Shown here: positions 29,693 to 38,106 of the stretch, one piece after another | Layout: every line of letters starts with the position of its first letter | Position numbering within the stretch: position 1 is the first letter of the stretch | From: Exiguobacterium aurantiacum | GTDB taxonomy: Bacteria; Bacillota; Bacilli; Exiguobacteriales; Exiguobacteriaceae | NCBI RefSeq assembly: GCF_024362205.1 | Contig: NZ_CP101462.1 | Location: 958,501-1,022,500, forward strand | DNA length: 64,000 bases | Reading direction: 5' to 3' | Notes under the pieces: generated by a model | The model's database searches: none | The model's input: only the letters and a program-made list of their open reading frames with translations | What the model was told of the DNA's origin: nothing | Translations under genes and position numbers: made by a program

Positions 29693-31090
29693 ATGGCGAA
29701 AAACATGCCTGACATTGGCGATTATAAATATGGCTTCCATGACCGAGACATCTCGATTTTCCGTTCAGGCCGCGGCTTGACGAATGAAATCGTAGAGACA
29801 ATCTCGCGCATGAAAGAAGAACCGGCATGGATGCTCGAGTTCCGTTTGAAATCACTTGAACAGTTCCGCAAAATGCCGATGCCGACATGGGGTGGCGATC
29901 TCACGGCACTCGATTTCGATGAGATCACGTATTATGTCAAACCGTCTGAAAAGACAGAGCACTCGTGGGACGAGGTTCCTGAAGAAATCAAACGTACGTT
30001 TGACAAGCTCGGAATCCCGGAAGCGGAGCAAAAATACTTGGCAGGCGTCTCGGCTCAGTATGAGTCTGAAGTCGTCTATCACAGCATGCAAGAAGACTTC
30101 GAAGCGAAAGGTGTCGTTTTCAAAGATACAGACACGGCGCTTAAAGAAAATGAAGACCTCTTCCGTGAGTATTTCGGAAAATTGATTCCGCCGACGGACA
30201 ACAAGTTCTCGGCACTCAACTCGGCTGTTTGGTCAGGTGGTTCGTTCATCTACGTACCAAAAGGCGTGAAGCTCGAGCAACCGCTCCAAGCTTATTTCCG
30301 CATCAACTCGGAGAACATGGGTCAGTTCGAGCGGACGCTCATCATCGTCGACGAGGGCGCATCTGTCCATTACGTCGAAGGATGTACAGCACCGGTCTAC
30401 ACGACGAACTCACTTCACTCAGCGGTCGTTGAGATCTTCGTCAACAAAGACGCGTACTGCCGATATACGACGATCCAAAACTGGGCGAACAACGTCTATA
30501 ACTTGGTCACGAAGCGTGCCGTCTGTGAAGCGGGTGGATCGATGGAGTGGATCGATGGTAACATCGGTTCGAAACTCACGATGAAATACCCAGCCGTCAT
30601 CTTAAAAGGTGAAGGCTCGCGCGGTATGACGCTCTCGATCGCTCTCGGCGGTAAAGGGCAGCACCAAGACGCCGGCGCGAAAATGATTCACCTCGCACCG
30701 AACACGTCATCGTCAATCGTCTCGAAGTCGATTTCGAAACAAGGCGGAAAAGTCTCGTATCGCGGTATCGTCCACTTCGGCCGTAAAGCGAAAGGCGCAC
30801 GTTCGAACATCGAATGTGACACGCTCATCATGGACAACGAGTCGACGTCGGACACGATCCCGTACAACGAGATCTTGAACGACCAAGTCTCGCTCGAGCA
30901 CGAAGCAAAAGTCTCAAAAGTGTCAGAAGAGCAACTCTTCTACCTCATGAGCCGCGGAATCTCGGAAGAAGAAGCGACGGAAATGATCGTCATGGGCTTC
31001 ATCGAGCCGTTCACGAAAGAATTGCCAATGGAATATGCCGTCGAAATGAACCGTCTCATCAAGTTCGAGATGGAAGGATCGATCGGGTAA
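29693..31090 (+). CDS. sufB: Fe-S scaffold protein SufB
   Basis: A 465-residue SufB, the main cluster-building scaffold. Family motifs: [40 protein letters not shown], and [21 protein letters not shown] in the C-terminal part. GGAGGAG precedes ATG 29693. Last gene of the operon, followed by a strong terminator. Confidence 0.97.
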   Translation: MAKNMPDIGDYKYGFHDRDISIFRSGRGLTNEIVETISRMKEEPAWMLEFRLKSLEQFRKMPMPTWGGDLTALDFDEITYYVKPSEKTEHSWDEVPEEIKRTFDKLGIPEAEQKYLAGVSAQYESEVVYHSMQEDFEAKGVVFKDTDTALKENEDLFREYFGKLIPPTDNKFSALNSAVWSGGSFIYVPKGVKLEQPLQAYFRINSENMGQFERTLIIVDEGASVHYVEGCTAPVYTTNSLHSAVVEIFVNKDAYCRYTTIQNWANNVYNLVTKRAVCEAGGSMEWIDGNIGSKLTMKYPAVILKGEGSRGMTLSIALGGKGQHQDAGAKMIHLAPNTSSSIVSKSISKQGGKVSYRGIVHFGRKAKGARSNIECDTLIMDNESTSDTIPYNEILNDQVSLEHEAKVSKVSEEQLFYLMSRGISEEEATEMIVMGFIEPFTKELPMEYAVEMNRLIKFEMEGSIG

Positions 31091-31101
31091 TCTATTCATG
31101 T

Positions 31102-31133
31102 AACCAGCGAAGCGTAGCTTCGCTGGTTTTTTG
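31102..31133 (+). terminator. Terminator of suf operon
   Basis: A 12-bp perfect stem (31102-31113 with 31117-31128), loop GTA, then T-run. Confidence 0.92.
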
Positions 31134-31161
31134 TATAATCAAATGAGGAGGTGCGTGTCGA

Positions 31162-31587
31162 GTGAAGCGATTTCAGTTAAAGAGCAAAACATTAATGGCG
31201 TTCATGCATCAGCTTCTTGTGCGGTGTCCTCGATGTGAGCAGCGCGCCGACATAATCGTTCATGAAGAGGTACGTCTTAGTTGTCTGGCCTGTGGGTACG
31301 TACGGATGTATTCGGATCAAGGCATACGGGTGGAAAGAGGCGCCCACGATCCTTTCTTTAGACTTCCACTTTATTTACAGACGAACTGCTGTGGTCATAT
31401 CCTATGGGCTTATAACCAGGAGCACCTCGCGTATATGAGACAGTACGTGGAAGCAGATATTCGGACGAGCGACGGCGCGAACCGAAGTATGGAGAGTCGC
31501 TTGCCCAAGTGGATGAAGCAAAAACAGAATCGAGAAGACGTGTCGCGGGCAATCAAGCGCTTAGAGATCGTATATGAGAAGGGATAA
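31162..31587 (+). CDS. Zinc-ribbon protein of unknown function
   Basis: A 141-residue protein starting with GTG 31162, with GAGGAGGT 9 bases upstream. An N-terminal zinc ribbon is visible as CPRCEQ and CLACGY (about residues 22-45, two CxxC pairs 18 or so residues apart), similar to TFIIB-type ribbons. The rest (FFRLPLYLQTNCCGHILWAYNQEHL) resembles a group of small Bacillales proteins annotated only as zinc-ribbon proteins. It ends 6 bases before the next gene. Function unknown. Confidence 0.6.
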   Translation: MKRFQLKSKTLMAFMHQLLVRCPRCEQRADIIVHEEVRLSCLACGYVRMYSDQGIRVERGAHDPFFRLPLYLQTNCCGHILWAYNQEHLAYMRQYVEADIRTSDGANRSMESRLPKWMKQKQNREDVSRAIKRLEIVYEKG

Positions 31588-31593
31588 ACCGGG

Positions 31594-32016
31594 ATGGACC
31601 GACAAAAACGGCTACATGAAATTGAAAAGCGGCAATTGACATCGGTGATGAATAAAACAAAATGGGAGGGACTGAGAAGAGCGGTGGCACCTACATTCTT
31701 ATCTAATGCCCCTTATCAAATCAAATGCGTATTGGAAGACACACCAAGTCCTGAATTTTTATCGAAGACGGCTGATCTCTCAAGTGATTGGGATGATGGC
31801 TTCCCCTATCCTACCGCTTCAATCGAATGGATGCGGGTTCTACCTATAGTCAAAGAAGCTCGTGGTTCTATCATGGAACCAGAGATTCATGATGTAACCG
31901 ATGAATTTCATCACATATTGAGACGACTAAAGATACCTTTTGTAATGGAAGGTGAGATTATTTGTATTTTTGGTTATGTTCGAGATACGGGGATTTTCGA
32001 AAGAGGGGAGAATTAA
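31594..32016 (+). CDS. DUF6678-like protein
   Basis: A 140-residue soluble protein. The pattern NKTKWEGLRRAV...YQIKCVLED...SSDWDDGFPYP..SIEWMRV and a C-terminal IPFVMEGEIICIFGYVRD is what I associate with DUF6678, a family of unknown function; this recall was not checked. It lies 6 bases after the zinc-ribbon gene and 3 bases before the leucine-rich-repeat gene, so the three are probably one operon. Composition is more AT-rich than the suf genes. Confidence 0.5.
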   Translation: MDRQKRLHEIEKRQLTSVMNKTKWEGLRRAVAPTFLSNAPYQIKCVLEDTPSPEFLSKTADLSSDWDDGFPYPTASIEWMRVLPIVKEARGSIMEPEIHDVTDEFHHILRRLKIPFVMEGEIICIFGYVRDTGIFERGEN

Positions 32017-32019
32017 AAC

Positions 32020-33048
32020 ATGTATGAAGATATAGGTGGCGGACGAGTCGAAATCACGGACCGGTTAACGGAGCCAGAAGTACTTGAACTCATACAGTTG
32101 GAAACCCTGCACACGATTCAATTCTCTGATGTTGTATCACAAGAAACGTTTATGTTATTAGAAGCGCATCTCTTTTCAAAACGTGATGACATCGTGTTGC
32201 GTGCACATAGCTTTGATTTTGCACGGTGCGACTTATCTAATCTTGCGTATGTCCCGTCAGTAAGAAGGTTATATGTGGACGTTGATCGTAGAATAACGAA
32301 TTTAAACGTCATTCATCAGCTTCGTTCGTTAACTGAACTCGTGTTATGTGTCTATCGATTAGAAAGTTTAGACATTTTAGACGGTGTGACAGATCACCTG
32401 ATTGACCTCTCAATCGGGGCGACGAAGTCGACGAAGCCCGATTTATCGGTGATTAGTCGATTCTCGAGACTAAAACGTTTGCGCATAGAAGGACATACGA
32501 AAGGCATCGATGTGTTGAGGAGACTCCCTCAATTAGAAGAGCTGACGTTACGGTCGGTACGATTACATAACTTTTCTTGTTTAGGCGGTCTTGAAAAACT
32601 GACAACACTGAACATCCTATTAGGCGGGACACGCGATTTGACGGCACTTTCCGCATTAAAAGCGCTACAACATTTGGGGTTGCGGCACATTCGGGAATTA
32701 GAAGATTTATCCGTCATTTCTGAATTGCTCGAGTTGCGAACACTTCATTTACAGTCGCTTCGTCGTGTTCAACAATTACCTGATGTTAGTAAACTTTATC
32801 ACTTGAAAAGAATAGAAATCGAACATTTACAAGGCCTGATCGATCTTTCAAGCTTAGGTGAAGCACCTTCGTTACGACAATTTTCCCATTTTTCTGCGAA
32901 GCATATGCAATTCAAAGATTATGTACCTCTTTTAGAAAACCCGATTGTGGAGGAAGTAGTGGTCGATTTTGGTAGCGTGCGTCGGAATGACGAATTTACA
33001 GAAATGATGAACCAGTACGGGAAGGTTGAGATCAGTGATTGGGATTAA
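32020..33048 (+). CDS. Leucine-rich-repeat protein
   Basis: A 342-residue soluble protein built of about ten leucine-rich repeats of 20-24 residues between residues 60 and 310 (for example LRSLTELVLCVYRLESLDIL, LPQLEELTLRSVRLHNFSCL, LKALQHLGLRHIRELEDLS). No signal peptide or membrane segment. Such repeats are binding surfaces; the partner is unknown. It follows the DUF6678-like gene by 3 bases. Confidence 0.75.
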   Translation: MYEDIGGGRVEITDRLTEPEVLELIQLETLHTIQFSDVVSQETFMLLEAHLFSKRDDIVLRAHSFDFARCDLSNLAYVPSVRRLYVDVDRRITNLNVIHQLRSLTELVLCVYRLESLDILDGVTDHLIDLSIGATKSTKPDLSVISRFSRLKRLRIEGHTKGIDVLRRLPQLEELTLRSVRLHNFSCLGGLEKLTTLNILLGGTRDLTALSALKALQHLGLRHIRELEDLSVISELLELRTLHLQSLRRVQQLPDVSKLYHLKRIEIEHLQGLIDLSSLGEAPSLRQFSHFSAKHMQFKDYVPLLENPIVEEVVVDFGSVRRNDEFTEMMNQYGKVEISDWD

Positions 33049-33078
33049 CGCATTCTAGCATATGGCGAGTACGAGAGG

Positions 33079-33103
33079 ATTCAAAAATATGGTATATTTG
33101 AAT
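33079..33103. other. Inverted repeat before hen1
   Basis: ATTCAAA (33079-33085) and TTTGAAT (33097-33103) are perfectly complementary across 11 bases that include TATATT, a possible -10. It may be an operator for hen1-pnkp; there is no clear -35. Confidence 0.3.
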
Positions 33104-33143
33104 AAAATTGAACACATACATTCAAAGAAAGTCAGGTGAAGCC

Positions 33144-34490
33144 ATGCAACTCTCCATCCGAGCTACAGGCGAACATGTAGAAGTCTTGTCCTATTTGCTT
33201 GCTAAAAATCCAAACAATATATATGAACGCACTGAAAACGGTCATCTCGTCCGGATGTTCTTTAACCGCTTTGAGGCTGAACATGTAGACGTCACATTTT
33301 TCGTAACGCCCGACCCAATCGAACTTTCACGTAACAATGCTGGCCAATACGATATTACTTCATACATAAATGACCGAGAATTTGCCGTCAGCAGTATTTT
33401 TTGCTCGTTATTACGAACGGCCCTCGGCACGGCGCTCAACGGTAAACCAAAACCAGAATATGCGGAATGGGTCAATCATTCGTTTCCGTTACACATTTCT
33501 GTTGGGCCGATTGCGAGTGCATTAAGTGATGGAGCCATTCGTGAGTTGTTCGAACCACTCGGTTATCAGGTGGAGTTCGTCTATAGCGAGACAACCGACG
33601 ATTTAGATTTAACGAAGAAACACTCTGCCCGAATGCTACAATTGTCAGGCATGACGACACTTCAATCGGCATTGCGACAATTGTATGTTTTGATTCCTGT
33701 CATGGACAATTATAAGCATTATTTTATCGATGAAAAAGAAATTGAAAAACTCAAACGTTACGGGGAAGGATGGTTAGATTCTCATCCACAACGTACATAT
33801 ATTTTGAAACAAGCATTGCGCTTCAAAGACGTATATCGTCTCTTAGAAGAGGAGCCAGCAGCTAAAGTACAAAAAGCGGATCACCAGCGGTTGAACGACC
33901 TGCGTTATGAGGCGATCATCGGAAAAGTGAGCGCCTTACCAGAGCGTCGTGTCGTCATTGATATGGGTGCCGGAGAAGGGAAGCTTGCGAGCAAACTTGG
34001 TTTTGTGCCTGGGATTGAACTGATTTATGCGGTCGAACCGTCTGAGCGTGAGCGACTGAAGGCATTAAAACGTTATGAAAAAAATGCCGAAGATAAAACA
34101 TTTAATCAACCGGTGTCGATGTTCGGTTCGTTGTTTTATGTGGATGACCGATTACGCGGAGCAGACGTCTTCATTCTTTGTGAGGTCATCGAACATATTG
34201 ATGAAAGTCGTATTCCTAAGATGATGGCCACACTTCTCGATACGTACCGACCGAAGTCGCTCTTCGTGACGACACCAAATCGAGAGTATAACGAGGAGTA
34301 TGGGCTCGATTCGTCATATCGACACCCGGATCACCGCTTCGAGTGGACGAGGTCAGAGTTTATGTCTTTTTGTGAGACGCAAGCAGAGTTGTTCGGTTAC
34401 TCGTGTACGTTCAGTGGGATAGGCGAAAACCATCCGACGTTTGGAGAGCCGACTCAACTCGCCGAGTTTACAAGAAAGCAGGTGTTATAA
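33144..34490 (+). CDS. hen1: RNA 3'-terminal 2'-O-methyltransferase Hen1
   Basis: A 448-residue bacterial Hen1. The C-terminal ~200 residues form a SAM methyltransferase with motif I VVIDMGAGEGKLASKLG and the metal-binding CEVIEHIDESRI (E, E, H). The N-terminal ~240 residues match the Hen1-N domain that activates the Pnkp ligase. It methylates the 2'-OH at a break in RNA before Pnkp seals it, so the repaired RNA resists a second cut at the same site. ATG 33144 has AGGTGA upstream. Its TAA overlaps the pnkp ATG (TAATG). Confidence 0.9.
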   Translation: MQLSIRATGEHVEVLSYLLAKNPNNIYERTENGHLVRMFFNRFEAEHVDVTFFVTPDPIELSRNNAGQYDITSYINDREFAVSSIFCSLLRTALGTALNGKPKPEYAEWVNHSFPLHISVGPIASALSDGAIRELFEPLGYQVEFVYSETTDDLDLTKKHSARMLQLSGMTTLQSALRQLYVLIPVMDNYKHYFIDEKEIEKLKRYGEGWLDSHPQRTYILKQALRFKDVYRLLEEEPAAKVQKADHQRLNDLRYEAIIGKVSALPERRVVIDMGAGEGKLASKLGFVPGIELIYAVEPSERERLKALKRYEKNAEDKTFNQPVSMFGSLFYVDDRLRGADVFILCEVIEHIDESRIPKMMATLLDTYRPKSLFVTTPNREYNEEYGLDSSYRHPDHRFEWTRSEFMSFCETQAELFGYSCTFSGIGENHPTFGEPTQLAEFTRKQVL

Positions 34491-37084
34491 TGCGGATTCA
34501 ACTTCCTTATGCGGGAATTGTATTATTAGTCGGACCGTCTAATAGCGGAAAGTCGACATGGCTCAAACAATTAATCGAAGACGAAACGATTCGTCCGAGC
34601 GAAGTCGTCAGTTCGGATGATTACCGGAAACTTGTCGGGGATGTCGAGCATATCGATTGGAAAGGACATCCGCCGGACGAAGCTGACACGCTTTATGAAG
34701 CGTATCAAGACATATCCACAGAGGCGTTTGCGCTGATGACTTCACTCATCGAAGCAAGGGCGCGACTCAATAAACTGACGATAATCGACGCGACACACCT
34801 CTATGCGTCTGACCGTAAAACTTATATCGAATTGGCACGACGGTTGCATCAACCTATCTACGCGCTAGTCTTAGACGTCGAACAACACACATTACTTGAG
34901 CGTGATCAACAACGCGATTTCCCTCGTGGGGGGCGACGTGTAAAACAACAAGTTCAAGTGTTCAATCGGGAAAAGCGCTCGATGAAACGCGAAGGATTCG
35001 ATCAAGTCCACGTCATCGCGAACGTAGATGAAGTCGACCTAACGCGTCAGATGAACAACCGGCTTCATCTATCGACAGACGATGGAATTGATGTGATTGG
35101 GGACATTCACGGATGCTTCGACGAGTTTATCGAATTGCTCGAACGCTTAGGATACATCCAAAACGAAGAAGGGTTATACGTACATCCAGAAGGACGAACC
35201 TTCTTGTCACTTGGAGATATTATGAGTCGCGGTCCGAAGTCACTTGACACCATTTTGTTCTTCATCCGGCACGTCGAAGCGGGTGTTGCGAAAATGATTG
35301 ATAGTAATCATGGTTGGAAAGTGTTGCGCTGGCTCGAAGGACGAAACGTTACGATGAAGCATGGGGATGAGCTATTTGTGGAAGAACTCCATGCATTCGA
35401 AGAGGAGAATGGCGCAGAATTAACGGAGGCGTTAAAGTCTTCAATGAAGCGCCTGCTAAAACATGCACCCTCTCACTATGTTCTGACCAAGCACGATATT
35501 CCGACAGCGGTCTGTGTCCATGCCGGTATTCGAGACGAGTTCATTGGTAAGTCCTCTCGAGAGATTAGTGATTTTTGTCGCTACGGTGACAATGATGGAT
35601 TTGATGACGCAGGTAAGCCGATTCGAAAAGATTGGACGGTGCATCATCGCTCGAACAAGTTAATCATTTGGGGACACGATCCGCGTCCACGTCCACTACG
35701 TCTCAATCAAACCATTAATATCGATCAAGGTGTGGTTTTTGGTGGGCGCTTGACGGCATTTCGTTATCCGGAACAAACCATCGTTCAAGTGGAAGCAAAC
35801 CAAGATTATGCACAAGTCGATGACAATCCGCTCGCGATGCTAGAAGCGAAACGATTAGACCCACCAAATATCGGGAAGTTTATGAATGGCTATACGGTAG
35901 AAACGGAAGCCATCGGTGCAGTAAAGGTCTCGAAAGAAACAGCATTACCGTCCATTGATCTCGTATCACATCATACCGTCCCACTTGAAGAGTTGGTTTA
36001 CATTCCACCGACGATGAGCCCGACACCGAAGCCAGCTGCTGAGGAGGGTTATCTCGAGCACCCAAACGAAGCGATTGCCTATTATCGAGAACTTGGGATT
36101 ACGCGACTGATTGCTGAGAAAAAGCATATGGGGAGTCGTGCAATTCTACTTCTATTTAAGAATGAGGATGCTGCAGAGCAAGCGATTGGCCGACGAACGA
36201 AGGGGATCATTTATACGCGTTCAGGTAGACGGTTCTTTGAATCTGAACAGGAGCTTGAAGTCGTTACGCGACTTCATCAGTCGTTGACATCAAACGATTA
36301 CTTCACGTCGCATCAAACAGAGTTTGTCTTACTTGATGCCGAAATCCTGCCTTGGAATTTGAAAGCGAGAGAGTTGATTCGTCATCAGTATGCTCACGTC
36401 GCTGAGCAAGCGTTACTCGATCGAGAGCAATTAAAACGTTCGCTCGAGTCAGCTGTAGACCGTGTGGATGGCGTTCGTGAATGGTATAGAGAAGTGAGTC
36501 AAAAGCTGGAACAAGCAGAGACATTTAAACAGGCGTTTCAAACGTATTGTTGGGACGTTGAAAATCTTAACGCGATTAATATTGCACCTTTCCATGTGTT
36601 GGCACATAGCGAAGAAACGTTTTTTGATAAGACGCATGAATGGCATATGACCATGAATCAGAGATTTTCAGAAATGGATGAACTGTTTTTAGCGACCGAT
36701 TATAGAATCATTGAAGATGCCGAGACTGAAACTGATGTGATTGAATGGTGGAAAACGATGACTGAAGACGGTCACGAGGGGATCGTCATTAAACCAGAGC
36801 GGTTTTTGACGCAAGTTGAAGGGAAACTGATTCAACCTGCGATCAAAGTACGTGGTCGGAAGTACTTATCCATCATCTATGGAATGGATTATTTAGAACC
36901 TGACAACTTGAAGCGATTAAAGAAACGGAACGTCTCGAAGAAACAAAAGCTCGCCTTGCGTGAATTTGCACTTGGGATAGAAGGTGTGAAACGTTTTGTG
37001 GAGCGAGAATCTCTCGAAAGGTATCATGAATGCGTTCTGGCGACACTTGCGATGGAAGCCGAGCCAGTTGATCCAAGACTATAA
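34490..37084 (+). CDS. pnkp: RNA-repair polynucleotide kinase-phosphatase-ligase Pnkp
   Basis: An 864-residue, three-domain RNA end-healing and sealing enzyme. The N-terminal 5'-kinase has the P-loop GPSNSGKST (about residues 15-23). The central metallophosphoesterase (about 200-440) has GDIHGCFDEF (Asp 205 and His 207), LGDIMSRGPKS and NHGWK, the last as a variant of the usual GNHD/GNHE. The C-terminal adenylyltransferase has the lysine motif EKKHMGSRA with the nucleotidyl lysine at 544 or 545. Length agrees with Clostridium thermocellum Pnkp (about 870). Start at ATG 34490 is fixed by the stop-start overlap with hen1. The pair repairs ribotoxin-cut RNA such as tRNA. Confidence 0.92.
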   Translation: MRIQLPYAGIVLLVGPSNSGKSTWLKQLIEDETIRPSEVVSSDDYRKLVGDVEHIDWKGHPPDEADTLYEAYQDISTEAFALMTSLIEARARLNKLTIIDATHLYASDRKTYIELARRLHQPIYALVLDVEQHTLLERDQQRDFPRGGRRVKQQVQVFNREKRSMKREGFDQVHVIANVDEVDLTRQMNNRLHLSTDDGIDVIGDIHGCFDEFIELLERLGYIQNEEGLYVHPEGRTFLSLGDIMSRGPKSLDTILFFIRHVEAGVAKMIDSNHGWKVLRWLEGRNVTMKHGDELFVEELHAFEEENGAELTEALKSSMKRLLKHAPSHYVLTKHDIPTAVCVHAGIRDEFIGKSSREISDFCRYGDNDGFDDAGKPIRKDWTVHHRSNKLIIWGHDPRPRPLRLNQTINIDQGVVFGGRLTAFRYPEQTIVQVEANQDYAQVDDNPLAMLEAKRLDPPNIGKFMNGYTVETEAIGAVKVSKETALPSIDLVSHHTVPLEELVYIPPTMSPTPKPAAEEGYLEHPNEAIAYYRELGITRLIAEKKHMGSRAILLLFKNEDAAEQAIGRRTKGIIYTRSGRRFFESEQELEVVTRLHQSLTSNDYFTSHQTEFVLLDAEILPWNLKARELIRHQYAHVAEQALLDREQLKRSLESAVDRVDGVREWYREVSQKLEQAETFKQAFQTYCWDVENLNAINIAPFHVLAHSEETFFDKTHEWHMTMNQRFSEMDELFLATDYRIIEDAETETDVIEWWKTMTEDGHEGIVIKPERFLTQVEGKLIQPAIKVRGRKYLSIIYGMDYLEPDNLKRLKKRNVSKKQKLALREFALGIEGVKRFVERESLERYHECVLATLAMEAEPVDPRL

Positions 37085-37104
37085 AGATTAGGGAGGTACG
37101 ATAT

Positions 37105-38070
37105 ATGGAAACGATTGATCCAAAAGACATCACCCGCATCGCCGTCGTCGGCGCCGGGTGGGTCGGTATCAGTTTCGCCTATCAACTGTCGATGGCGGCG
37201 CTCTGTGAAGAGCTCGTCTTGATCGACTCGAACCACGCCAAGGCCGAAGGGGAGGCGATGGACCTCAACCATGGCATCTCGTTCGCCCCGAGCCCGGTCC
37301 GCATTTGGGCGGGGGAGTACGCGGACTGCCGTGACGCCGATATCGTCGTCATCACGGCCGGTGCTGCTCAAAAGCTCGGTCAGACCCAGATGGACCTGGC
37401 TGAACAAAATGCGGTCGTCGTCCGTGACGTCACGAAACAAGTCATGGCGAGCGGATTCGACGGCATCATCGTCGTTGCGACGAACCCGGTCAACGTGATG
37501 GCGCACGTCGCCTGGAAGGCGTCCGGCTTGCCAAAGCACCGCGTCATCGGTTCGGGTACGGTGCTTGATACGGCCCGTCTTCGTTATAAGGTCGGCGAGT
37601 ACTTCGACTTGTCATCACGGAACTGCCATGTCTATTACATGGGCGAGCATGGCGCCGGGGGATTCGTCGCCTGGGACAATGCCCGCATTTATGGGAAGTC
37701 GATGAAGCAGTTACTTGAGGAGAATGAATCGTACCGCCAAGAAGATTTGGACGCCATCTATCAAGACGTCCGCGATGCGGCGAATCAAATTATCGAATAT
37801 AAGAGCGCGGCGTACTACGCGATTGGGCTCGGTCTCCTCCGGATCGTTCGCGCCATCGTCCGGAACGAGAACTCCGTCGTGACGATCGGTGCCCATCTCG
37901 ACGGCGAATACGGGGCCTCTGAGCTTCATATCGGCGTACCGGCCATAATCGATCGGACCGGTATCCGCCAAATCATCGAGATCGAACTGACGGACGAAGA
38001 ACAACAACAGTTCGACGCCTCAGTCGGTCGGATTCGTCAAGCCATTGATAAAATTGAATCGACCTCATAA
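37105..38070 (+). CDS. L-lactate dehydrogenase-like protein with altered pocket
   Basis: A 321-residue NAD-dependent dehydrogenase of the LDH/MDH family and clearly on the LDH side: GAGWVG (residues 16-21), Asp 41 for NAD, IGSGTVLDTAR (Asp 155, Arg 158), GEHG with catalytic His 182 and GVPAIIDRTGIRQIIEIEL. However, the mobile-loop arginine of LDH (GETR) is replaced by Gln 95 (GQTQ), the Asp after GEHG is Ala 184, and the pocket Thr near residue 236 is Ala. Gln 89, the lactate-specific loop residue, is kept. Lactate activity may be weak or the substrate may differ. It lies 20 bases after pnkp, but its GC-rich codons differ from that gene. Confidence 0.8.
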   Translation: METIDPKDITRIAVVGAGWVGISFAYQLSMAALCEELVLIDSNHAKAEGEAMDLNHGISFAPSPVRIWAGEYADCRDADIVVITAGAAQKLGQTQMDLAEQNAVVVRDVTKQVMASGFDGIIVVATNPVNVMAHVAWKASGLPKHRVIGSGTVLDTARLRYKVGEYFDLSSRNCHVYYMGEHGAGGFVAWDNARIYGKSMKQLLEENESYRQEDLDAIYQDVRDAANQIIEYKSAAYYAIGLGLLRIVRAIVRNENSVVTIGAHLDGEYGASELHIGVPAIIDRTGIRQIIEIELTDEEQQQFDASVGRIRQAIDKIESTS

Positions 38071-38076
38071 TAAAAG

Positions 38077-38104
38077 ACCCGGCTGCCCATGCAGCCGGGT
38101 TTGT
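38077..38104. terminator. Bidirectional terminator, LDH-like / alanine symporter
   Basis: ACCCGGCTGC and GCAGCCGGGT form a perfect 10-bp stem with loop CCAT; T-rich on both strands. Confidence 0.88.
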
Positions 38105-38106
38105 CG

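Noticed and set aside
31091-37100. Treating the island as a prophage or integrative element
   Set aside because: No integrase, phage structural genes, att-like repeats or tRNA gene were seen at the borders.
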